This document shows, one piece after another, positions 30,367 to 40,590 of a stretch of 64,000 nucleotides of DNA (position 1 is the first letter of the stretch; every line of letters begins with the position of its first letter). The stretch lies in contig CALJEQ010000006.1 in NCBI GenBank assembly GCA_938074565.1, positions 451,672 to 515,671 of the forward strand, given 5' to 3'. The notes under the pieces were generated by a model. The model worked only from the letters and a program-made list of their open reading frames with translations. It had not been told where the DNA came from and made no database searches. The translations under genes and the position numbers were made by a program. The DNA comes from an uncultured Alkaliphilus sp. Its GTDB lineage: Bacteria > Bacillota > Clostridia > Peptostreptococcales > Natronincolaceae.

Positions 30367-30639
30367 ATTTATTAACTTCTATAATAGATTGCCCTGTCAG
30401 AGTTTTTACTATTCTATAAAGAAATATTTTTATATATTTTCGTTTATAATATGTTTAATTATGGTAAGTAAATTTTAACTTTTACTGAAAACTTGTAAAC
30501 AATTACTTAGCAAAAATACAAAAAAATTGACAAATTCAAAATATAAAGTTAACATGTATTATTATGTTGTAAAAAATAATAATAAGATTGACAGAGCTTT
30601 AGTCAGTCTTTACTATCTATTATGAAATGAGGAACAATA

Positions 30640-31731
30640 ATGAAAAAAGTCAGTTTACTAATAATATTTATAACAATAATGTCAGTAATTTATTCTGGAA
30701 TGAATTATTACGTTTACTATAGTCTTGTGAAGGGACTAGGACTTGTGGGTAGGTGGAAATTAATTTTGCAGATAGTATTTATTATTTTAGCCTCTACTTT
30801 TATAATAGGTCGATTTCTACAGATCAAATTTCCAGTATATAAATTAACTTATATAGGTAACTTATGGTTTGGAATTATATCCATTGCCATTACTGTTTTT
30901 ATAGGAAAAGATATACTTATATTACTTATTGGTAAACAGTATAAAAATACAGGGTTTATATTGGCTTTGTTATTAGTGATAATTTTAATCTTTTGGTCAA
31001 TCTTCAATGTTATTAAAGGGACAATAGTTAAAGAAGTTAAGATAAATAGTAGTAAATACCAGAATGATAATCCTTTGAATATTGTACTTTTATCAGATGT
31101 TCACTTAAGTAGAATGGTTTCTACAAAGTGGCTTAAATCAGTGGTAAAACAAGTAAATGGACTTTCACCAGACGTAATTGTTATTACAGGTGATTTTGTA
31201 GATGATGATTATCAATATTTAGAAAAGTTTGTGCCAATCTTAAAGCAGTTAAAAAGCAAACTGGGGATTTATGCGGTGGCAGGAAATCACGATCATTTTA
31301 GAGGGGTGGAGGGCTTTGCTAATTATTTAGAAGAAGTTAACGTTCATTTATTATTAAATGAAGGGGTTAAGGTGTCATCACAAGTTAATTTAATAGGTCT
31401 AGATGAAGGGGTGGCTAGATACAATAATACACTATTTAAAGAGGTATTATCCCAGTGTAAGTCAGAACAATATAATATTTTATTATCTCACCAACCTGTT
31501 GGGTTTAAAGAGGCTGTCGAATTGGGAGTAGACCTACAACTATCAGGACACACCCATAATGGTCAAATTTTACCTTTAAACTTGATGATTAACATTTTTT
31601 ATCGCTATGCCTATGGATTGTATAAATATAAGACAGGACATATATATACTACTTCTGGAACAGGAACCTGGGGACCACCTATGCGGTTATTTTCCAACTG
31701 TGAAGTAGTTAAGTTAATAATAGATAAATAA
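30640..31731 (+). CDS. Membrane-anchored metallophosphoesterase
   Basis: N-terminal TM helices; LLSDVHLSRM, ITGDFVDDD, AVAGNHDHFRG, LSGHTHNGQI motifs. Confidence 0.92.
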   Translation: MKKVSLLIIFITIMSVIYSGMNYYVYYSLVKGLGLVGRWKLILQIVFIILASTFIIGRFLQIKFPVYKLTYIGNLWFGIISIAITVFIGKDILILLIGKQYKNTGFILALLLVIILIFWSIFNVIKGTIVKEVKINSSKYQNDNPLNIVLLSDVHLSRMVSTKWLKSVVKQVNGLSPDVIVITGDFVDDDYQYLEKFVPILKQLKSKLGIYAVAGNHDHFRGVEGFANYLEEVNVHLLLNEGVKVSSQVNLIGLDEGVARYNNTLFKEVLSQCKSEQYNILLSHQPVGFKEAVELGVDLQLSGHTHNGQILPLNLMINIFYRYAYGLYKYKTGHIYTTSGTGTWGPPMRLFSNCEVVKLIIDK

Positions 31732-31750
31732 ACTTTATCTTTTTCATCAC

Positions 31751-31806
31751 TGAAAAAACTCAGCACCTTTACGTATTTCTGATACGTTGCAGTGGCTGAG
31801 TTTTTT
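31751..31806. terminator. Bidirectional intrinsic terminator between convergent genes
   Basis: aaaaaactcagc...gctgagtttttt. Confidence 0.85.
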
Positions 31807-31857
31807 AGTTCCTGTAACCTGAAATTTTTCATCAGACTATATTTTGTTGCTTTTATA

Positions 31858-32607
31858 TTAGCGTAGTTTATTAAAAGAGATCGTTTCACCCCGTTGGTTA
31901 ATGATGAAGGTGGAAATAGGATAACATTGGACTTTGGTTGAAAAGTCTTGAGTTATATGATATTCATTAGCAAAGTGCATAGGAATTAAAAGTTTTGGAT
32001 TTAATTTATGGGCAAAATATTCCCCACCTAAATGAAAGTATTCTTCTAACCTAGGGTCAACAGGAACAAAGGCAATGTCAATGGTTTCAGTAATTTGATT
32101 TACTTCCCGTTTAAAGTCTTTTTCTTCAATCAATTGTTTTTCTGATTCTGAATTTTTCCAATGCCACCAATTTAAATCACCTGCATGGAAAATAGTAAAG
32201 CCATCAACTTTAACTAAAAAGGAAACCCCTTGATCAGTAGTTCCATAGGTTTTAATAGAGGTAGTATCCTCTAAAGTCAAAGTATTATAGGACTCCATAG
32301 TATAGACATTTTTTAAATGGGAAGGTACAGTAACATCGTCACTGAGGATATATGTATTGAGGGGGTTATACTGTTGCCATTGAAAAATGACAGGGTTAAA
32401 ATGATCCTTATGATTGTGGGTAACAAAGACGAGTACATTCTTTTTTTCTCTAATTAGCTCTGGTGTAATAACACCATTTTCTATTGTATTTTCATAACCT
32501 TTAGCTACTTTATTTAAAAAGTAATCAAAAATTAAGAAGTGACTTGACGTCTCTACAGCAAAGCCACTATGAAAAAGATGATGGATTTTAGCTTCTATTT
32601 TTTCCAT
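31858..32607 (-). CDS. MBL-fold metallo-hydrolase
   Basis: FVTHNHKDHFNPV, FHAGDLNWWHWK; UlaG-like beta-lactamase fold. Confidence 0.88.
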   Translation of the reverse strand: MEKIEAKIHHLFHSGFAVETSSHFLIFDYFLNKVAKGYENTIENGVITPELIREKKNVLVFVTHNHKDHFNPVIFQWQQYNPLNTYILSDDVTVPSHLKNVYTMESYNTLTLEDTTSIKTYGTTDQGVSFLVKVDGFTIFHAGDLNWWHWKNSESEKQLIEEKDFKREVNQITETIDIAFVPVDPRLEEYFHLGGEYFAHKLNPKLLIPMHFANEYHITQDFSTKVQCYPISTFIINQRGETISFNKLR

Positions 32608-32762
32608 AATAATACCTCCTAAAAATTGTTTGAAAAATCCGTTGCTATGTAAAAATAAGTGTATACCATTGATATTATATTATTATACCAAAAAATATTA
32701 CTTAGAAACTTCTTGCAACAAACAAAAATGGTAGAAAAAGTTTTAATGTGGTTAATAAAATA

Positions 32763-32799
32763 AAAAAAGGTTACAGATAAAAATCTGCAACCTTTTTAC
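32763..32799 (-). terminator. Intrinsic terminator of speD
   Basis: aaaaaggttacagat aaaa atctgcaaccttttt. Confidence 0.8.
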
Positions 32800-33614
32800 T
32801 ATACCTTAGGAATGTTTCTTCCGTAGAAGATTTCCGCCATTTCCTTTTTTAATCTTTGTTTAATTTTTTTCTTTTCACCTGGAAGAAGATCTTTTTTATT
32901 AATACCGAATAAGTAGTTATCTAAATCAAATTCTTTTAAGATCATTTTAGTATGGAAAATATTTTCTTGATAAACATTAACATCTATCATTTGGTATCTA
33001 TTTTTAGTTTCACCGGCAATATAATTTTGGATAGAGTTAATTTTATGATCGATAAAGAACTTTTTGCCGCTGATGTCTCTAGTAAATCCTCTAACTCGAT
33101 AATCTATAGACATAATGTCGGAGTCAAAGCTGTGAATTAGATAATTCAATGCTTTAAGTGGAGAGATATGTCCACATGTAGATACATCAATGTCAGCTCT
33201 AAATGTACTTATTCCTTCATCTGGGTGACTTTCTGGATAGGTATGAACTGTAATATGACTTTTATCTAGATGGGCAACAACTCCATCAGGTAGTGGACCA
33301 GGGGTTTCGCTTTCATGTTCAGGGGTATGATCAGAAGCTACCAATCCTTCAGAAACCAGCATCGTAACACTGGCACCTTGAGGGTCATAGTCTTGTTTTG
33401 CAATATTTAATACGTTTGCTCCAATAATGTCTGCTACATTAGTTAAAATATTGGTTAATCTTTCTGCATTATACTGTTCATCGATATATTCAATATAATT
33501 TTTACGATCTTCCACTGTTTTAGCATAACAAATATCGTACATATTAAAACTCAATGTCTTAGTTAAGTTATTAAAACCGTATAGTTTAAGTTTTTTTAAT
33601 GGTTTAACGTCCAT
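32799..33614 (-). CDS. speD: S-adenosylmethionine decarboxylase proenzyme
   Basis: [65 protein letters not shown] (E. coli-type SpeD). Confidence 0.92.
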   Translation of the reverse strand: MDVKPLKKLKLYGFNNLTKTLSFNMYDICYAKTVEDRKNYIEYIDEQYNAERLTNILTNVADIIGANVLNIAKQDYDPQGASVTMLVSEGLVASDHTPEHESETPGPLPDGVVAHLDKSHITVHTYPESHPDEGISTFRADIDVSTCGHISPLKALNYLIHSFDSDIMSIDYRVRGFTRDISGKKFFIDHKINSIQNYIAGETKNRYQMIDVNVYQENIFHTKMILKEFDLDNYLFGINKKDLLPGEKKKIKQRLKKEMAEIFYGRNIPKV

Positions 33615-33894
33615 ATTTAAATTAGCTTCCTCCTTTGCGTATATTCTATATTAAATAATATTAATATTATTTATTATTCCTTGCGATTTCAATTATAAAC
33701 CTCTTGGCGAAATATATCAAGTAGTTTCAAAAACATAAAGATATTTTATAGTAAATACATTAAATATACAATAAGATTTTAAGTATTTTATATTAAAAAC
33801 AATAGTATTCGACAAAATATTACATAAAAAAACAATAGTTTCTTGCAGAATTGTGATATAATTACATTATGAAAATTAGTATGGAGGTGTAATG

Positions 33895-34359
33895 ATGAAG
33901 GCACAATTTGTAAATCCATTTTTAAAGGCTATTCAAGATATTTTAAATCAGATAACAGGTATGAGTATGGAAATAAAAAAGACTAATTTAAATCAGACAT
34001 CATCAGTTTCTAAAGATGTGGCAATTTTAATTGGGGTTACAGGACAATTAGAAGGACAAACCATGATCAATTTAGATGAACATTTCGCTATGAAAATTGC
34101 ATCTAATATGATGGGTGGAATGCCTGTTACAGAATTTGATGATATTTCAAAAAGTGCTGTTGCAGAATTAGGTAATATGATTTTAGGGAATGCTGCAAGT
34201 ATTTTATATAACGAAGGTTATAAAATAGATATTACACCCCCAACCTTATTAACAAGAGAAAGTGCTGTTACATGGGACATAAAGCAACCCATGTTATCTA
34301 CAACACTGGAAAATAATTTAGGAATAATTGAAATGAATTTAGCTTTAATTGCGAAATAG
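33895..34359 (+). CDS. cheX: CheX-type chemotaxis phosphatase
   Basis: AQFVNPFLKAIQDILNQITGM...GQTMINLDEHFAMKIASNMMGG...DISKSAVAELGNMILGNAAS. Confidence 0.88.
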   Translation: MKAQFVNPFLKAIQDILNQITGMSMEIKKTNLNQTSSVSKDVAILIGVTGQLEGQTMINLDEHFAMKIASNMMGGMPVTEFDDISKSAVAELGNMILGNAASILYNEGYKIDITPPTLLTRESAVTWDIKQPMLSTTLENNLGIIEMNLALIAK

Positions 34360-34447
34360 AGTTTACTAGATTATTATTGTTAATGATAATAAAATGGTTA
34401 ATAAACAATAATAGATACATGGTGAAAATGTATAGGAGGTTTAAGGT

Positions 34448-34918
34448 ATGCCATTAAATATAGTTTTATATGAACCAGAGATTCCACAAAATACAGGTAA
34501 TATTGCTAGAACCTGTGTTATTACCAACTCCATACTACATATTATTGGCCCTATGGGTTTTTCGTTGGATGAAAAACAAGTAAAAAGAGCGGGTTTAGAT
34601 TATTGGGATCTATTAGATTTAAGATATTATGATAATTATCAAGCTTTTATAAAAGCTAATCCAGATGCCTTAATTTACTATTGTGAGACTAGAACTAAAA
34701 ATATCTATTCTGATGTTACCTACCCAGATAATTGTTACATTATGTTTGGTAAGGAAACTACAGGTATTCCTAAGGAAATATTAGAAGAAAATATAGAAAC
34801 CTGTATTAGAATACCCATGCTGATTAATGAGAAGGCAAGATCATTAAACCTATCCAACACAGTAGCCATTGCTGTATATGAAGTGTTAAGGCAATGGAGT
34901 TTTCCGGGAATGGTGTAG
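34448..34918 (+). CDS. trmL: tRNA (cytidine(34)-2'-O)-methyltransferase (SPOUT)
   Basis: NIVLYEPEIPQNTGNIARTC...IIGPMGFSLDEKQVKRAGLDYW...MLINEKARSLNLSNTVAIAVYEVLRQ. Confidence 0.93.
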   Translation: MPLNIVLYEPEIPQNTGNIARTCVITNSILHIIGPMGFSLDEKQVKRAGLDYWDLLDLRYYDNYQAFIKANPDALIYYCETRTKNIYSDVTYPDNCYIMFGKETTGIPKEILEENIETCIRIPMLINEKARSLNLSNTVAIAVYEVLRQWSFPGMV

Positions 34919-35197
34919 AATAGGACAGACTATTATTTTGGTAAAAAATTAAATATAATACAGAAAATTACGAATATATTAGGACAACTTAGTAAATATA
35001 TACCTATAATGAAGTAAAATACTCATTTGAATTATTAATTACTAAAAGTGCCTCTAATTACACAAATATTTTCCAATAAAAATAGTTGCTAGTACAAGCC
35101 TTATATAATATAATGACAGTATAGATATAAACTATAGAAAATTGTTGTGACATAGGAAACTTATATAATTAAACTGAATATATTTTACTGGAGGATA

Positions 35198-35398
35198 GAT
35201 GCGGGAGAGACTTGATTCCCATTAGAATCAAGCGCCGAAGGAAGAAGCTAAAGAGTACGCCACTTTTTTAGTGAACATCTCAGGCAAAAGGACCGTGTTT
35301 GGACAGTACTCTGGAAAGCGGGAGCACCGAAGGAGCAACTTCTATACTTATTAAGTTAAGTTGGAAAGAATCTCTCAGGTTTTAAGAACAGAGATAAC
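35198..35398 (+). promoter_or_regulatory. Tandem (double-aptamer) glycine riboswitch upstream of the grd operon
   Basis: gcgggagagac...gcgccgaaggaagaagc...tctcaggcaaaaggaccg...tactctggaaagcgggagcaccgaaggagcaact...aatctctcaggttttaagaacagag. Confidence 0.93.
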
Positions 35399-35432
35399 TA
35401 TGGCATTAGGCGATGACATAGTTATCTTTTTT
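35391..35432 (+). terminator. Terminator-type expression platform of glycine riboswitch
   Basis: agataactatg...catagttatctttttttg overlaps the 3' side of aptamer 2. Confidence 0.75.
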
Positions 35433-35502
35433 TGTTTTTGTATAATTTACATGAGTTGTGGAGATATTGAAGAGATAGTAAAGTAGATAATGAGGTGTAT
35501 AC

Positions 35503-35895
35503 ATGATAAAAAAGAATGCAACAATTATTACCAATAACACCCTTGTTTGTGATAAATATGACGATAAATTTTCCCTTTTATATATAGAAGACTCGTTAAT
35601 AGAAGTGTTAAAAGTAACACGGGATAAAATCCATGAAGGTCATAAGCTTTTGACTCATCCTTTATCGGGTAGTGTCAAGCCTAATGAGACCCTATACAAA
35701 ACTGTGATAGTCTCTAATGAAAAGGGAAAGCTTGATATGGAATCACTGTTAATAATAGAGTCTGCCATTGAAACAGCTGAAAAATTTATGAGTATGAAAC
35801 AGCCTCCAAATTGGAAGGATGAAGTACTGGCAGATTTTAGAGAGATTGATTGTACCTTGATTGATAGTGCTGTTGAAAGTATGAAAAACTATTAG
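35503..35895 (+). CDS. grdX: GrdX protein
   Basis: 130 aa first gene of glycine reductase cluster; SLLYIEDSLIEVLKVTRDKIHEGHKLLTHPLSGSVKPNETLYKTV. Confidence 0.88.
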   Translation: MIKKNATIITNNTLVCDKYDDKFSLLYIEDSLIEVLKVTRDKIHEGHKLLTHPLSGSVKPNETLYKTVIVSNEKGKLDMESLLIIESAIETAEKFMSMKQPPNWKDEVLADFREIDCTLIDSAVESMKNY

Positions 35896-35979
35896 AGATT
35901 TACGCTAAGCTTCCATTAGCTTAGGATTTAAAATACCTCAATCTACTAAAAGCAAAAATAAGTTTAAGGAGTGGAACAA

Positions 35980-36927
35980 ATGGAAAAAATTTATGACGTT
36001 GTCATTATTGGTGCGGGGCCTGCGGGTTTATCAGCAGGATTATATGCTGCAAGAGGAAAAATGTCCACATTGATATTAGAAAAATCTAAGACTGGCGGAC
36101 AAATTGCATCTACTGAAGAAGTTGCAAATTATCCTGGTTCAATTGAACATGCAACTGGACCATCTTTAGTGGCAAGAATGGTAGAACAATGTAAAGAGTT
36201 TGGGGCAGAGATGGATAAGGACACTATAAAGTCTGTTAAACTTGATGAAAAAATAAAAGTTTTAGTTGGAGAAAAAAATACATACTATGCTAGGTCAGTT
36301 ATTGCAGCACCTGGAGCTACTCCAAGATTACTAGATGTACCTGGAGAAAAAGAGTTTACAGGAAAAGGAGTTTCCTACTGTGCAACATGTGATGCAGATT
36401 TCTTTACTGATTTTGAGGTGTTTGTTATTGGTGGTGGAGACTCAGCAGTAGAAGAAGCATTGTTTATGACTAAATTTGCTCGTAAAATAACAATTGTTCA
36501 TAGAAGAGAAGAGTTAAGAGCAGCTAAATCAATTCAAGAAAAGGCCTTCAATCATCCTAAAATAGACTTTATGTGGAACACTGCCATTAAAGAAATTAAA
36601 GGTGATGGAGTAGTTGAAGCAGTTACTTTTGAAAACTTAGTAACTGGAGAAATTACAGAACATCAAGCCCATGAAGATGATGGTACTTTTGGAATCTTTG
36701 TATTTGTTGGTTATTTACCACAAACAGAAATTTTTAAAGACTTATTAGATATGGATAAGGCTGGATACTTTATTACAGATGATAATATGAAAACTAATAT
36801 TCCTGGTGTCTTTGCAGCGGGAGACTGTCGAGTAAAATCTTTAAGACAAGTGGTTACAGCAGTATCAGATGGGGCAATAGCAGCTGTTCAAGCTGAAAAA
36901 TATATTGAAAATGCATTCCATGAATAA
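35980..36927 (+). CDS. trxB: Thioredoxin reductase (glycine reductase-associated)
   Basis: YDVVIIGAGPAGLSAGLYAARG, CATCDADFF redox motif, GVFAAGDCR. Confidence 0.95.
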   Translation: MEKIYDVVIIGAGPAGLSAGLYAARGKMSTLILEKSKTGGQIASTEEVANYPGSIEHATGPSLVARMVEQCKEFGAEMDKDTIKSVKLDEKIKVLVGEKNTYYARSVIAAPGATPRLLDVPGEKEFTGKGVSYCATCDADFFTDFEVFVIGGGDSAVEEALFMTKFARKITIVHRREELRAAKSIQEKAFNHPKIDFMWNTAIKEIKGDGVVEAVTFENLVTGEITEHQAHEDDGTFGIFVFVGYLPQTEIFKDLLDMDKAGYFITDDNMKTNIPGVFAAGDCRVKSLRQVVTAVSDGAIAAVQAEKYIENAFHE

Positions 36928-36964
36928 TTAGTTAAAAATAGTTTATTCTAAGGAGGTGAAGTGG

Positions 36965-37282
36965 ATGTTAGCAGTTGATAAAGATACATTTGAAGCAGAG
37001 GTATTACAATCAGAAGGTTATGTATTAGTTGATTTTTGGAGTGATGGATGCGAACCATGCAAAGCCTTAATGCCAGATATTGAAGCATTAGAAGAAGCGT
37101 ATGGTGCTCAAATCAAGTTTGTAAAACTTAATACAACTCAAGCTAGAAGATTAGCTATTAAAGAGAAGGTGTTGGGTTTACCAACCATCTCTATGTATAA
37201 AGATGGTGCTAAAATTGAAGAATTAACTAAAGAAGATGCAAACAAAGAAAATATTGAATCAATGATCAAGAAATTTATTTAG
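36965..37282 (+). CDS. trxA: Thioredoxin of glycine reductase system, with atypical GCEPC active site
   Basis: [42 protein letters not shown]; start at 36965 after gaggtgaag. Confidence 0.9.
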   Translation: MLAVDKDTFEAEVLQSEGYVLVDFWSDGCEPCKALMPDIEALEEAYGAQIKFVKLNTTQARRLAIKEKVLGLPTISMYKDGAKIEELTKEDANKENIESMIKKFI

Positions 37283-37333
37283 GGTTAACATGGGCCTGAA
37301 AAGGCCCTTGATAAATAAAGGGAGGTGAAGCTT

Positions 37334-38620
37334 GTGCGATTAGAATTAGGAAAAATCTTTATTAATGATGTACAATTCGGTAACACAACTAAGGTTGAAA
37401 ATGGAGTGTTATTCATTAACAAAGATGAAATGATCCAAGAAATTGGAGGAGATGAGCACATTAAGAGTATTGAGATTGAACTGGCTCATCCTGGTGAAGA
37501 GGTAAGAATAACACCAGTAAAGGATGTTATCGAGCCAAGAGTTAAAGTAGAAGGACCGGGAGGAATTTTTCCTGGAATATTAAGTAAGGTTGATACAGTT
37601 GGTACAGGTCGCACTCATGCATTAAAAAATGTTGCGGTTGTTACTGCTGGTAAAATCGTTGGTTTCCAAGAGGGAATCATTGATATGACAGGTCCTGGTG
37701 CAGATTATACACCCTTCTCAAAACTACACAATGTAGTTGTGATCGCTGATCCTATCGATGGTTTAAAACAGTATGACCATGAAGCAGCTGTAAGAATGAT
37801 TGGATTTAAAGCTGCTGCTTACCTTGGTAAAATTGCTAAAGATATACAACCTGATGAAGTAAAGGTATATGAAACTGAACCACTTTTAGAGTCAGTTAAA
37901 AAATACCCAGATCTTCCTAAAATAGGTTATGTATATATGCTTCAAACACAAGGTCTTCTACACGATACCTATGTTTATGGAGTAGATGCTAAGAAAATTG
38001 TCCCTACACTACTTTATCCAACTGAAATTATGGATGGTGCAATCATTAGTGGTAACTGTGTTTCTGCTTGTGACAAAAACCCAACCTATATTCACTTAAA
38101 CAATGGAATTATTGAAGATCTTTACGAAAAGCATGGTAAAGAAATTAATTTTGTTGGTGTAATAATCACCAATGAAAACGTATACCTAGCAGATAAGGAA
38201 AGATCATCCAACTGGACTGCAAAACTTTGTAAATATTTAGGATTAGATGGTGTAATCGTTTCTCAAGAAGGGTTTGGTAACCCAGATACAGACTTAATTA
38301 TGAACTGTAAAAAAATTGAAAACGAAGGCATTAAAACTGTAATTGTAACAGATGAATATGCTGGTAGAGATGGGGCATCTCAATCTTTAGCAGATGCTGA
38401 TGTTAAAGCTGACGCAGTTGTTACAAATGGTAATGCCAACGAAACCATTGTATTACCTCCAATGAAGAGATTAATTGGAACAACTAAATATGTAGATGTT
38501 ATTGCAGGTGGTTTCGATGGAAGTTTAAGACCAGATGGTAGTATTGAAGTTGAGATCCAAGCAATTACAGGTGCTACAAATGAAACAGGTTATGTAACAT
38601 TATCTGCAAAAGGATTCTAG
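37334..38620 (+). CDS. grdE: Glycine reductase complex component B proprotein subunit (GrdE)
   Basis: MRLELGKIFINDVQFG...; putative pyruvoyl cleavage region SGNCVSACDKNPTYIHLNN. Confidence 0.94.
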   Translation: MRLELGKIFINDVQFGNTTKVENGVLFINKDEMIQEIGGDEHIKSIEIELAHPGEEVRITPVKDVIEPRVKVEGPGGIFPGILSKVDTVGTGRTHALKNVAVVTAGKIVGFQEGIIDMTGPGADYTPFSKLHNVVVIADPIDGLKQYDHEAAVRMIGFKAAAYLGKIAKDIQPDEVKVYETEPLLESVKKYPDLPKIGYVYMLQTQGLLHDTYVYGVDAKKIVPTLLYPTEIMDGAIISGNCVSACDKNPTYIHLNNGIIEDLYEKHGKEINFVGVIITNENVYLADKERSSNWTAKLCKYLGLDGVIVSQEGFGNPDTDLIMNCKKIENEGIKTVIVTDEYAGRDGASQSLADADVKADAVVTNGNANETIVLPPMKRLIGTTKYVDVIAGGFDGSLRPDGSIEVEIQAITGATNETGYVTLSAKGF

Positions 38621-38682
38621 TAGATAAAATGTTAGATAATTTATTAGAACAGTATAAATAAAATAGAGGAAGGATGGTTAAA

Positions 38683-39153
38683 ATGTCTTTATTTGATGGA
38701 AAGAAAATCATCATTATTGGCGATAGAGATGGTATTCCGGGCCCAGCTATCGAAGAATGTTTAAAGACCACTAGTGCGGAAGTATTATTTTCTGCTACAG
38801 AATGTTTTGTCTGAACCGCTGCAGGCGCTATGGACCTAGAAAACCAAAAAAGAGTTAAGGATTTTACTGAGAAGTTTGGGGCAGAAAATGTCATTATACT
38901 TCTTGGAGCAGCTGAGGCTGAATCTGCTGGATTAGCAGCAGAAACAGTTACAAATGGCGATCCTACTTTTGCAGGTCCTTTAGCAGGAGTCCAGTTAGGA
39001 CTTAGAGTATTTCATGCTGTAGAAGCAGAATTTAAAGAAAATGTAGATGCAGGCGTATTTGACGATCAAATTGGTATGATGGAAATGGTACTAGACGTTG
39101 ATGCAATTGCTGCGGAAATGAATGCAATAAGAAGTGAATTTACAAAATATTAA
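38683..39153 (+). CDS. grdA: Glycine reductase selenoprotein A (in-frame TGA/Sec at codon 44)
   Basis: [69 protein letters not shown] at 38812-38814 is in frame with the ORF track entry 38830-39153. Confidence 0.96.
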
Positions 39154-39201
39154 TCCGATGAAAATAACAATTCCCGTTAAAATTTAGAGAGGGGGGAAAC
39201 T

Positions 39202-40509
39202 ATGAGCAAAAAGAGAGTAGTTCATTATATTAACCAATTCTTCGCAGGTATCGGTGGAGAAGAAAAGGCAGACATCAAACCTGAAATAAGAGAAGGTGTT
39301 GTTGGGCCTGGAATGGCATTAAATGCAGCAATGAAAGAAGAAGCTGAAATCGTTGCAACTGTCATTTGTGGTGACTCTTACTTCAATGAAAATGTAGAGG
39401 AAGCTAAAGCTGCTATCATTGAGATGATTAAGGGATACAACCCTGATTTGTTTATAGCAGGTCCAGCTTTTAACGCAGGTAGATATGGAGTAGCGTGTGG
39501 TACCATCGGTAAAGCTGTTGCTGATGAATTACAAATTCCCGTATTATCTGGTATGTATATTGAAAATCCTGGTGCTGATATGTTTAAGAAAAGCATCTAT
39601 ATTGTTCAAACAGGTGATTCAGCTGCTACAATGAGAAAAGCTGTACCTGATATGTCAGCTCTTGCGCTTAAAATGTTGAGGGGTGAGGAAATTGGCTCTC
39701 CAGAAGCAGATAAATATATTTCCAGAGGAATAAGAAGAAATTACTTTGCTCAAGATAGAGGTTCTAAGAGAGCCGTTGATATGCTGTTAAAGAAGCTTAA
39801 AGGTGAAGAATTCGTTACAGAATATCCTATGCCTGACTTCGATAGAGTAGAACCAAACCCAGCAGTAAAAGACTTAACTAAGTCTAAAATTGCATTGGTA
39901 ACTTCTGGTGGTATTGTACCAAAGAATAACCCAGATAGAATTGAATCTTCAAGTGCATCAAAATATGGTGAATACGATATTTCTGGATTTAATGACTTAA
40001 CAGAAGCAGACCATGAAACAGCCCACGGTGGTTATGACCCTGTTTATGCTAATATTGACCCAGACAGAGTATTACCAGTGGATGTACTAAGAGACCTTGA
40101 AAAAGAAGGGGCTATTGGCGAGCTTTACAAATACTTTTATACAACTGTAGGAAATGGAACATCAGTTGCTAACTCTAAAGCCTTTGCCGCTGATTTTGCA
40201 AAAAAATTAAAAGCAGATGGCGTAGATGCAGTTATCTTAACCTCCACCTGAGGTACCTGTACACGTTGCGGTGCAACGATGGTGAAAGAAGTTGAAAGAG
40301 CTGGAATTCCAGTAGTTCACATTTGTACAGTAGTTCCAATCTCATTAACAGTAGGGGCAAACAGAATAGTTCCAGCAATCGCTATTCCACATCCATTAGG
40401 AAACCCTGCATTAGATGCTAATGAAGAGAAGAATTTAAGAAGAAAAATAGTGATGAAGTCTTTAGAGGCTTTAACAACAGAAGTAGACGGACAGACTGTT
40501 TTTGAATAA
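39202..40509 (+). CDS. grdB: Glycine reductase complex component B selenoprotein gamma subunit (in-frame TGA/Sec at codon 350)
   Basis: MSKKRVVHYINQFFAGIGGEEKAD...VILTST-U-GTCTRCGATMVKEVERAGIPVVHICTVVPIS; TGA at 40249-40251 joins ORFs 39202-40251 and 40279-40509. Confidence 0.96.
40264..40278 (+). promoter_or_regulatory. Candidate bacterial SECIS apical stem-loop in grdB
   Basis: CGTTGC-GGT-GCAACG perfect 6-bp stem 13 nt 3' of the UGA. Confidence 0.5.
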
Positions 40510-40590
40510 TAGAATGCCGGTTGTTATCAGCAACCGGCTTTCAATATATTATAAATAAGTATGTTTTTAAATTCTATGGAGGTGAAATTA

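Noticed and set aside
33808-33814. TTCGACA upstream of cheX as a Spo0A box
   Set aside because: Same chance-expectation argument; not reported as a feature.
38830-39153. Separate 107-aa ORF in the ORF track
   Set aside because: It is the 3' part of grdA downstream of the in-frame Sec UGA at 38812, not an independent gene.
40279-40509. Separate 76-aa ORF in the ORF track
   Set aside because: It is the C-terminal part of grdB after the Sec UGA at 40249.
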